A stretch of 6,714 nt of DNA from Candidatus Rifleibacteriota bacterium (GTDB taxonomy: Bacteria; Riflebacteria; Ozemobacteria; Ozemobacterales; Ozemobacteraceae), in assembly GCA_022704885.1 (NCBI GenBank), contig JAKJFO010000219.1:1-6714 (forward strand), written 5' to 3'. Each line of letters opens with the position of its first letter. The stretch's first letter is position 1. The position numbers were made by a program, and so were the translations under genes. Shown here piece after piece: positions 1-6,100 of the stretch. The notes under the pieces are model-generated. The model saw nothing but the letters and a program-made list of their open reading frames with translations, made no database searches and was not told the origin of the DNA.

Positions 1-860
1 AGAGATTTGAGGGCTGCCAGGTTCATTGAGTTGAGGGCTGCCAGCGCACGCTTTTCTTCTGCTTCAACCGTAATTATTATGGCTCTGACACTGGCAGATG
101 GCTTTTCGGGGAATTCGGGGTGCTTCATTGCCTTGATATCTCCATCCTGCACGATCTGCCAGTCATTGCCGAGAAATAGAGCAGTGGTGCCTTCGATCCA
201 GGCGCCATTGCTGTATCTGCTGTCTTCGATGCGATAGCAGACTGTGCCGTCGTTCAGTCTGGCTGTTTTGTGGTCAGTGCTGAAGTCTTTGTAGAAGCTG
301 TTAACTGCAATACGCACTTTAAGACTGACATCGTGAGGAGTATGCTTTTCGGTCAGACTGTCAACCTGCTGCCCCATCTGCTTACCGCCTGCTTCCAGCT
401 GTTTTGCCATGACCTCGGCTTCTTTCTGAAGTTTCTCAACTGTCGCAAAATCGCCGGCTTCGGCGGCTTTGCCAATTTTAGCGGCGAGTTCTTCAAAAGC
501 TTTGGTGTCCATGCTGTTTGTCTGTTCCTGCAGTTTGGGCGCCAGAATTTCGAGTTCTTTGTCGAGCGCTGCTCTGGCCTCTTCAATCCGTTTGAAATCA
601 GCCCAGCTGACGTTGAAATAGTGTACGAGCGGGTATTTTTCACTGTCTTCGGTTATACGGTCATTATTTTCTTCGCCTGACCGGCTTTCTTCATCCCAGG
701 TGGCGTTTATTCCAGCTATTGCGCTTTCGCAGGCGCCAATTACCTCGTCGAAAAACTTCTTTTCGACATCAGTTTTAGGTCTGGTCGCCGAATCGGCAAA
801 CAAATTGACAGCAAAGAGCAGCGCCAGAAAAGTTACTGATAGTAGTTTCGCGGATTTCAT
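1..860 (-). CDS. Exported protein of unknown function, partial (C-terminus beyond left edge)
   Basis: An open frame runs from ATG at 860-858 to the left edge without a stop, giving 286 residues. The start begins a clear Sec signal peptide: K2 and K5, a hydrophobic core at about residues 6-20, then L-F-A before the mature protein near residue 23. There is no lipobox Cys, so it is probably soluble and periplasmic or secreted. Residues about 85-170 are rich in Glu, Lys, Ala and Leu and look like a long helical or coiled-coil segment. Residues about 178-265 look like a beta-rich domain with Cys208, and the other visible Cys is Cys44. The visible end, about 270-286, has a short repeated L-A-A-L motif. 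A GAGGTGGGAAAG stretch lies just upstream as a plausible ribosome site. It is 127 bases downstream of the YkuD-like gene on the same strand and may be cotranscribed or have its own promoter. I do not recognise the family. The gene is certain, the function unknown. Confidence 0.85.
   Translation of the reverse strand, partial: MKSAKLLSVTFLALLFAVNLFADSATRPKTDVEKKFFDEVIGACESAIAGINATWDEESRSGEENNDRITEDSEKYPLVHYFNVSWADFKRIEEARAALDKELEILAPKLQEQTNSMDTKAFEELAAKIGKAAEAGDFATVEKLQKEAEVMAKQLEAGGKQMGQQVDSLTEKHTPHDVSLKVRIAVNSFYKDFSTDHKTARLNDGTVCYRIEDSRYSNGAWIEGTTALFLGNDWQIVQDGDIKAMKHPEFPEKPSASVRAIIITVEAEEKRALAALNSMNLAALKS
7..44. repeat. 14-bp direct repeat at 24-bp period inside the exported-protein gene
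   Basis: TTGAGGGCTGCCAG occurs at 7-20 and again at 31-44. The 24-base period keeps frame and encodes two copies of L-A-A-L-[NK]-S in the minus-strand gene. The remaining 10 bases of each unit do not match, so this is a partial tandem duplication. It may continue beyond the window edge. Confidence 0.6.
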
Positions 861-987
861 AAGCTTTCCCACCTCAAGAAAATAATGACTTTTTTTCGTG
901 ACTAATGATGTCAATATTCCAGTCTGACGATAAAGTCAACTACTGAAGCGGGGGGGACTTAAGACAATTTTGATTGGCTGCAGGTGT
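861..987 (-). promoter_or_regulatory. Intergenic region with weak candidate promoter for the exported-protein gene
   Basis: No gene is seen here. Read on the minus strand, TTGACT (939-934) is followed at 17 bases by TATTGA (916-911), a poor -10. A perfect TTGACA (914-909) has no good -10 at normal spacing; the nearest, CATTAT, is about 21 bases away. A run of seven G (950-956; C on the transcribed-sense strand) lies about 10 bases upstream of the TTGACT. No convincing terminator hairpin follows the upstream YkuD-like gene, so readthrough into this gene is possible. Confidence 0.3.
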
Positions 988-1659
988 TCAGGGAATTATC
1001 GCGACAGGGGTGCCGGTCGCTATGTTCCAGTATATTTCTTCAACGTGAATGTTGTGCAGGCCAATGCTGCCGTCGGTAGTCCAGTTGGTTTCGGCGCCAA
1101 AGCCGTGAATGCCAAGCGGGCCACCGAGTGCGGTGTCGGCAGGCGGCGGCAGCACCTGCTGCCAGGCAGCTTCGATTCTGGCTTCTTCACCTGGTTTTAT
1201 GATTTGTTGCACTGCTCCACGCTTGGCATCGTCAGGAGAGGGGTAATTGATCTGCAGAAACAGGTGGTAGCGATGACCTTCGATTTTGTTGCAGATGTAA
1301 TACTGACCCTCAGGGGTTTTCTGGTCGTTGCCACGCAACTTGATGCCAACTGGTGAACGCCCGAGGCTGACCGGGTATGATGCGACAATAATGTCATCAG
1401 AAAGCACCAGCATTTCGCGACTGCGCTTTCTGATGAGCAGTTGCGGGCGAAAATCTGTACGCTCTATTCCTGCCCGGTCAAGTTTTTCAGAAAAAGCGGC
1501 GAGAGCCCGTTCTTTCCCGTTTTTATCGAGTTGCTGATAAAGATCGGCGATGATGAAACTGCGTGCCGGAGTCAGCAGAACAGCTAAGATACAGATAATT
1601 GACAGAGTTGAAAAGGTGTAAAAGAAGTAGTCTCCAAGCAGTGTTACTGTTTGTCGCAT
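988..1659 (-). CDS. Membrane-anchored YkuD-type L,D-transpeptidase homologue with Cys-to-Ser active site
   Basis: The protein has 223 residues. One N-terminal membrane segment (about 13-31) anchors a YkuD (L,D-transpeptidase) domain at about 73-222. The match is to the YafK/DpaA-like branch: V-S-L-G-R-S-P-V-G-x-K at 97-107, T-P-E-G-Q-Y at 115-120, Y-H-L-F-L-Q-I-N-Y-P at 131-140, G-I-H-G at 183-186, and G-T-P-V-A-I at 216-221. In this family, enzymes cross-link peptidoglycan or attach or release bound proteins, using a Cys in a D/H-G-C-I-x-[LV] motif. Here that motif reads D-G-S-I-G-L, and everything after it aligns without gaps, so the catalytic Cys is Ser198 (codon AGC at 1068-1066, one base from TGC). 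His185 is kept. Cys123 is the only obvious Cys and lies outside the motif. It starts 13 bases after the DedA-like gene, with a weak AAGAAG ribosome site. The fold call is strong. Enzymatic activity is doubtful: it could be a pseudo-enzyme, or a peptidoglycan-binding or regulatory form. Confidence 0.88.
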   Translation of the reverse strand: MRQTVTLLGDYFFYTFSTLSIICILAVLLTPARSFIIADLYQQLDKNGKERALAAFSEKLDRAGIERTDFRPQLLIRKRSREMLVLSDDIIVASYPVSLGRSPVGIKLRGNDQKTPEGQYYICNKIEGHRYHLFLQINYPSPDDAKRGAVQQIIKPGEEARIEAAWQQVLPPPADTALGGPLGIHGFGAETNWTTDGSIGLHNIHVEEIYWNIATGTPVAIIP

Positions 1660-1672
1660 GTTTCTTCTTTCG

Positions 1673-2260
1673 CTAAACCAGGTTTGCCAGCCATGCTACA
1701 ACGAAATAGCGCAGGGTTCTGCTGATCCAGCTGGCCAATACTACTTTTGTAAGCGACATTTTATAGATGCCGCCAATCCAGCACACCGCCGAATAAGGAA
1801 TCGGAGTGACGCCGGCGACGAATATGGCCAGTGCGCCATGATCACGGAACAAATCGCGCCCCATGCGCAACATTTTGGGTCCGAAGATCCTTCTGAAGCG
1901 CCAGGGACCGAAAAATCGACCGATGAAATAACCGCTGGCTCCGCCAAAGCCGCTGGAAAACCCAGCTATCAGAGAGGTTTTCCAGATGTTGGCGCCGCCG
2001 AATGCCGTTCCAAAAACAATTACATCTGCTGGAATCGGTTGAATAATTACGTCAGCTGCCCAGCAGAGAAGAAAGAGGGCGGGATACCCGAAGTTTTCTA
2101 CGGCATCCTTCGCCATGAGCTTTATCGGCGCACGGTAATGCAGAAAAATGAAAAATACGCCTATCACTCCGAGCAGAAACGCAACGGCCGAGTAATGTGC
2201 TGATGCACTTAGGCTCAGCATCGATAAGATGCTGGGTTTTTCCTGTTTCTTAGGACTCAT
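1673..2260 (-). CDS. DedA/VTT-domain (SNARE-associated family) inner-membrane protein
   Basis: This is a 195-residue integral membrane protein of the DedA/VTT family, whose members are linked to undecaprenyl-phosphate or phospholipid flipping and envelope homeostasis. Hydrophobic segments lie at about 23-41, 59-73, 92-117, 143-165 and 172-192. Family features visible are the re-entrant loop with P75-x-P77, the G-x-x-x-G-Y-x-x-G-R-x-x-G pattern at about 106-118, T-P-I-P-Y at 152-156, and S-R-T-L-R-Y at 180-185 with the usual conserved Arg near the last helix. The length suits the small YqaA-like members. The ATG at 2260-2258 is preceded by GGTGGA about five bases upstream, supporting this start. 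The stop lies 13 bases before the YkuD-like gene, making a two-gene operon with a probable cell-envelope theme. The substrate cannot be told from sequence. Confidence 0.88.
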   Translation of the reverse strand: MSPKKQEKPSILSMLSLSASAHYSAVAFLLGVIGVFFIFLHYRAPIKLMAKDAVENFGYPALFLLCWAADVIIQPIPADVIVFGTAFGGANIWKTSLIAGFSSGFGGASGYFIGRFFGPWRFRRIFGPKMLRMGRDLFRDHGALAIFVAGVTPIPYSAVCWIGGIYKMSLTKVVLASWISRTLRYFVVAWLANLV

Positions 2261-2331
2261 TATTCCACCAGTCGTGGCAGGTTAATTTTGTACTTACTTC
2301 GTGTGCTTTCGCTTAATTTATTAGCATAAAT
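2261..2331 (-). promoter_or_regulatory. Leader/promoter region of the DedA-YkuD operon
   Basis: This AT-rich stretch sits between the terminator and the DedA-like start and must hold the operon promoter. TACAAA is a possible -10 on the minus strand, but no good -35 is spaced correctly. Just before the ATG, CCAC and GTGG (a four-base stem) flank GACTG and overlap the GGTGGA ribosome site, so weak occlusion of the site is possible. The promoter assignment is uncertain. Confidence 0.25.
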
Positions 2332-2362
2332 AAAAAAAAGCCTCCCAAAGGAGGCTTTTTTT
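2332..2362. terminator. Bidirectional Rho-independent terminator
   Basis: Stem GCCTCC (2340-2345) pairs with GGAGGC (2350-2355) around a four-base CAAA loop. A run of eight A lies on the left and seven T on the right, so each strand reads as a GC stem followed by a U-tract. It lies 16 bases past the stop of the repeat-containing exported protein on the minus strand, which it should terminate. It also isolates the DedA operon from upstream transcription. Confidence 0.92.
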
Positions 2363-2377
2363 ATGCAAAACCTTGAA

Positions 2378-3046
2378 TTAGAGCTCGGTGAGCAGCTTTC
2401 TTGCGTCTTCAACCAGAGATTTGGTTTTGATGTCGTTCGGTTTGTCGTTCGACATGAAAACGAGAACCGGGATGATCTTGCGCAGAACCGGTTTGAAATT
2501 TTCGGTTCCTTTGTCGTTTTTGTAGCGGTTGAGATATTTGACCAGTACGCTGGCCTTGGTTGTTAAATCCTGCTTGAGTTCGGCGATGATGATATCACAG
2601 AGGCTGTCTTGAACGAAAGCAAGAAACTTGTCATTCTTGAGATGTCTGAGGCCGACAACAGTTGCGGCAAAGCTGGTGCCTTCAGCGATATTGATGTTGA
2701 TATGAGTAAGCAGGCGGCCTTTGTTGTCACGCAGAACGAGGCGGGTCTGGCCATTTTTCCAGTTTTCTACGGTGCCTTTGGCATGAGTCAGAAAGTGGCC
2801 CTTGGGGTCTCTGACGACCCATTTTGACTTGGCTCCCCATGATTCGAGGCGGCCATAGGCCCAATGGACAAATTTGCCTTTACTGTCGCGAACGACAAAT
2901 TTGATGCCCTGGTTTTTCCAGGATTCGTATGCCTTGGATAAATTGGTTACGGTTTCAGTGGTTTCATCGGCTGCAAAAAGTGAACTGCCTGAGAACAGGA
3001 CTGCTAATACGATCAAGAGAGCGAATAGCCTGTTGAAAAGCTTCAT
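2378..3046 (-). CDS. Small exported protein with three tandem VVRDxKG repeats, unknown function
   Basis: The protein has 222 residues. The chosen start is ATG at 3046-3044. A strong GGAGG (3057-3053) lies six bases upstream, and the start begins a textbook signal peptide: K2, R6, a hydrophobic core at about 7-18, and L-F-A-A near 23-26. The frame stays open further upstream, but that part is antisense to the divergent gene and lies beyond the promoter, so it is not coding. After the signal come three repeats of 26-27 residues (41-67, 68-93, 94-120) with core [FWL]-V-[VL]-R-D-x-K-G-[KHR]-[FL] and a conserved Trp near each unit start. The remaining part, about 125-222, looks all-helical, with Cys150 the only Cys. 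A terminator follows closely and it has its own promoter, so it is probably a single-gene transcript. The protein is likely periplasmic or secreted. I do not recognise a named family; the repeats suggest a small beta-rich binding or structural module. Confidence 0.9.
   Translation of the reverse strand: MKLFNRLFALLIVLAVLFSGSSLFAADETTETVTNLSKAYESWKNQGIKFVVRDSKGKFVHWAYGRLESWGAKSKWVVRDPKGHFLTHAKGTVENWKNGQTRLVLRDNKGRLLTHININIAEGTSFAATVVGLRHLKNDKFLAFVQDSLCDIIIAELKQDLTTKASVLVKYLNRYKNDKGTENFKPVLRKIIPVLVFMSNDKPNDIKTKSLVEDARKLLTEL
2687..2926 (-). repeat. Three tandem protein repeats of 26-27 residues
   Basis: The DNA codes for residues 41-120 of the small exported protein. The units begin E-S-W-K-N, E-S-W-G-A and E-N-W-K-N. 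Each carries the R-D-x-K-G turn followed by a hydrophobic strand; units 1 and 2 end with A-x-G-x-[LV] and unit 3 diverges there. The repetition is clear at protein level but diverged in DNA, so these are old duplications rather than a recent tandem array. Confidence 0.8.
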
Positions 3047-3070
3047 ATGGTTCCTCCAGGGTGGTATAAT
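3042..3070 (+). promoter_or_regulatory. Possible distal promoter for the receiver/PEP-binding gene, opposed to the minus-strand promoter
   Basis: TGGTATAAT (3062-3070) is a perfect extended -10 on the plus strand, with TTCATA (3042-3047, four of six to TTGACA) at 17 bases. Transcripts would begin near 3077 and give a leader of about 109 bases. The element overlaps the predicted start of the opposed transcript, so it may be real competition or a chance product of AT-rich DNA. Confidence 0.35.
3053..3057 (-). promoter_or_regulatory. Shine-Dalgarno site deciding the start of the repeat-containing exported protein
   Basis: GGAGG on the minus strand, six bases before ATG 3046-3044. It fixes translation at the signal-peptide Met rather than at any of the upstream in-frame starts. 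Confidence 0.85.
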
Positions 3071-3076
3071 AGAAAA

Positions 3077-3104
3077 ATTATAACATATTACACGAAAGCC
3101 GCAA
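3077..3104 (-). promoter_or_regulatory. Extended -10 promoter for the repeat-containing exported protein
   Basis: On the minus strand TGTTATAAT (3085-3077) is a perfect extended -10. TTGCGG (3104-3099) is a modest -35 with a 16-base spacer. The predicted transcript start near 3070 gives a leader of about 24 bases carrying GGAGG. Confidence 0.65.
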
Positions 3105-3142
3105 CATAGTTTTGAAAAAATTAACCAGACAGGCAAGGAGTC

Positions 3143-3151
3143 TGCTATAAT
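3143..3151 (+). promoter_or_regulatory. Extended -10 promoter of the receiver/PEP-binding gene
   Basis: TGCTATAAT is a perfect TGnTATAAT on the plus strand. The -35 is poor (TTAACC at 3121-3126 with a 19-base spacer), as is common for extended -10 promoters. The transcript start is expected near 3158, which places the TTG codon at 3153 outside the RNA and supports ATG 3186 as the start. Confidence 0.6.
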
Positions 3152-3175
3152 CTTGCCAGCAAACAAGCCACCACT

Positions 3176-3180
3176 GGAGA
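3176..3180 (+). promoter_or_regulatory. Ribosome binding site of the receiver/PEP-binding gene
   Basis: GGAGA five bases before ATG 3186-3188. The alternative TTG at 3153 has its nearest AGGAG 12 bases away, which is too far. Confidence 0.75.
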
Positions 3181-3185
3181 CACAG

Positions 3186-6100
3186 ATGCACAACGACGAA
3201 CTCATGCAGGTCTTTAAGAAATTCAAGTCTGACAGTGAGATATTCCATGACCTGATGCGCTTCAAGGTTCGCGAACTGCTTTTGGTAGCAACCATTTTCG
3301 ATGCTTTTTCACTCGAACAGGATGGCCTGCTGGCTGAAAAAATCTTTGGCGAGTATTTCAGTCTCAATCTGACCAGTGCGCCCCGCATATCGAGCGTCAC
3401 CTCTGGCGACGAAGCTATAGAAATGCTGGAAAAGCGCAAGTTCGATCTGGTTGTCGTGCTCAGCCGCCTCAGCCGCACCGACACGATAAACTGCGGGCAG
3501 AGAATCAGAGAGCGCTGGCCCGATCTCCCGGTTCTGCTGCTTCTCAACGACAACACCGATCTTGAAGCTCTTGACACCCACAGCGACCTCTGGCTTCATT
3601 ACGACAATGTGTTCGTCTGGAACGGCAATTCAGAGATCTTTCTGGCGATGATCAAATATATCGAAGATCGCCGCAATGCTGACAAAGACACAGCTATAGC
3701 CCAGGTTCGCATCATTCTGCTCGTCGAAGACTCGATACGCTATTATTCCCGCTATCTGCCGCATCTTTATTCAGAGCTGATCAGACAGACAACCAAGCTT
3801 GTCGAAGAAGAACTGCAGGAAGAAACCAAGAAGGTTCTGAGAATGCGCTGCCGGCCCAAAATCATTCTGGCGACCAGTTATGAAGAGGCAATGAAGCAGT
3901 ATGAGCATTTCGAAGATTATCTGCTCTGTGTCATCTCAGACGTAAAATACAAAAAAGATGGCGTTCTCGATGACAAAGCCGGTCTGAAACTTGCTAAAAA
4001 GCTCAAGGAACTTTCACCCGACCTGCCGATTCTGCTGCAGTCATCAGAACCCGAGATCGAAGCGGCCGCCAACCGCCTCGGCGCTGCTTTTGTGCACAAA
4101 GAATCGCAGTTTCTTTCCAAACGGCTCTCAAAGTTCTTCTATCGCAATCTTGGCTTCGGCGACTTCGTCTTCAGAAATGCGCAGGGCCAGGAAATCACCA
4201 GAGCACGCACCATGAGCGACTTTCGCAACTGTCTGCGCATCGTTCCGGCAGAGTCGATCGAGTATCACGCCAGCCGTAACAATTTTTCGACCTGGCTGCT
4301 GGCGCGCGGAGAAGTGCAGATTGCCAAAGTTGTGTCTCGTATTCATGTTGCCGAATTCGACGAAGTAGAGTCTCTGCGCGATTTTCTGATCAATATGGGC
4401 AACTGGGTCTTCAGAATGAAGACACGTGGCAAGGTTATCTCTTTCGACAAGTCTTTCATCGGCGACAACCGGCACCATATCTGCAAACTGGCTGAAGGTG
4501 CCATCGGCGGCAAGGGCCGCGGCATCGCCTTCATGAACTATCTGCTCTACAACTCGTCGATGCTCGAATCAGTTTCTGATATTGTCATTCGTATCCCTGA
4601 AACCTTCATCATCGGGGTTGATGAATTCACCAATTTCATCACGACCAATGATCTCGCCGATTTTGTGTCGTCAGAGCGTGATTATGCTACGATCAAGCGC
4701 CGTTTTGTCGAAAGCCGGCTGTCCGAGAAGATTCTCAACCGTCTGCGCATAGTGCTGCAGAAGGTAACATACCCCCTTGCTGTGCGTTCTTCAGGCGTTC
4801 TCGAAGATTCGGTGTCGCATTCGATGTCGGGTCTGTATGAGACCTTTTTTGTGCCAAACAATCACCCTGATTCAGAAGTGCGCCTGCGCCAGCTCGAAGA
4901 AGCGATCAAGCTGGTCTATGCCTCAGTTTATTCAAAAGAGGCGCGTGAATACTTTGATGCGATCAATTACAACATCGAAGAAGAAAAAATGGCTGTAGTC
5001 ATCCAACAGATAGTCGGGCGTCGGCATGGCCATAAATTCTACCCGCTGATTTCCGGGGTAGGGCAGTCCTATAACTATTACCCCTTTTCATACATCCAGC
5101 CCGAAGACGGCGTTGGCATGATCGTACTCGGCCTTGGTCGCAACGTGGTTGGCGGCGAGCGCTCTTTCAGGTTCTGTCCGACTTACCCGCAACTTGAGAT
5201 TCTGACTCCAGAAGAGCTGGTGAAGAACTCACAGCGCCGCTTCACCGTGCTCGATCTCGAAAAAAACACGGTCGATCTGTTCAATGGTGAAGATGCGACG
5301 CTGGTCAAGCTTGAAATTTCAGTTGCCGAAGCCGACGGAACCCTGAAAGAAGTTGCCTCCACCTGGAACCACCTTGACCAGCGTCTTGAAGTCGGCATAG
5401 AAAGCCGTGGGCCGAGAGTCATTAATTTCGCGAACATTCTGCAGTATGAGTCTATGCCACTGGCCAGAACGATAAAACATATTCTCAATGTCGCCGAAGA
5501 AGCTCTTGAAACTCCTGTAGAAATTGAGTTCGCACTCGATGTCGATTCTGAAAACCTTGACAAGCCGGTATTTTACCTGTTGCAGCTCAAGCACATGCTG
5601 CGTGAAAGCGAAGATTACAACATTGACAAAGCTGGCATCGACAAAAGCAAACTCATGCTCTATGCCGACTCTGGCATGGGTAATGGGCGCATCGATGAAA
5701 TCAGCGACATCATCTGGATCGATCCGGATATTTTTGACAAATCACAGACTGAAGACATGGCACGTGAGGTCGAAGCTTTCAATCTCGAGCTCAAGGAATC
5801 AGGCCGCAGATACATCCTGCTCGGCCCCGGCCGCTGGGGCACGCGTGACCGCTGGCTCGGCATTCCTGTTACCTGGCCGCAGACATCGTTTGCCAGGGTC
5901 ATTGTCGAATATTCGCTCGAAGGCTTCAGAGTCGATGCCTCGATGGGGTCACATTTTTTTCATAATGTAACCACCATGGGTATCGGCTATTTCTCAGTGC
6001 GTCAGGACTCCGGCGAGGGCTTCATCGACTGGAACTGGCTGCGTAATCAGCCGGTGATAAGCCGCCGCAAGTATTTCACTCACACCCGTCTGCCGCACAA

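Noticed and set aside
270..680. Plus-strand Phe-rich frame of 136 residues, and minus-strand frame 353-643
   Set aside because: Both are shadows of the exported-protein gene, which is open through this region with a signal peptide and coherent composition.
960..990. Possible terminator after the YkuD-like gene
   Set aside because: Only a four-base stem (CAAT/ATTG) without a GC core or a U-tract.
1061..1068. Frameshift explanation for the missing YkuD Cys (an out-of-frame TGC lies at the next codon)
   Set aside because: The frame downstream reads V-E-E-I-Y and G-T-P-V-A-I as the family expects, so the annotated frame is right through the motif.
970..1356. Plus-strand frame of 128 residues
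   Set aside because: Antisense to the YkuD-like gene, whose protein motifs are clear; no ribosome site or family resemblance.
1658..2203. Plus-strand frame of 181 residues
   Set aside because: Antisense shadow of the DedA-like gene; composition is not protein-like in membrane or domain pattern.
3047..3577. Upstream extension of the exported repeat protein to a 399-residue minus-strand frame
   Set aside because: The extra 177 residues are Ser/Arg-rich, lie antisense to the start of the large gene and beyond the promoter; GGAGG and a signal peptide fix the start at 3046.
5524..5970. Plus-strand Ser-rich frame of 148 residues inside the large gene
   Set aside because: Shifted-frame shadow of the PEP-binding protein.
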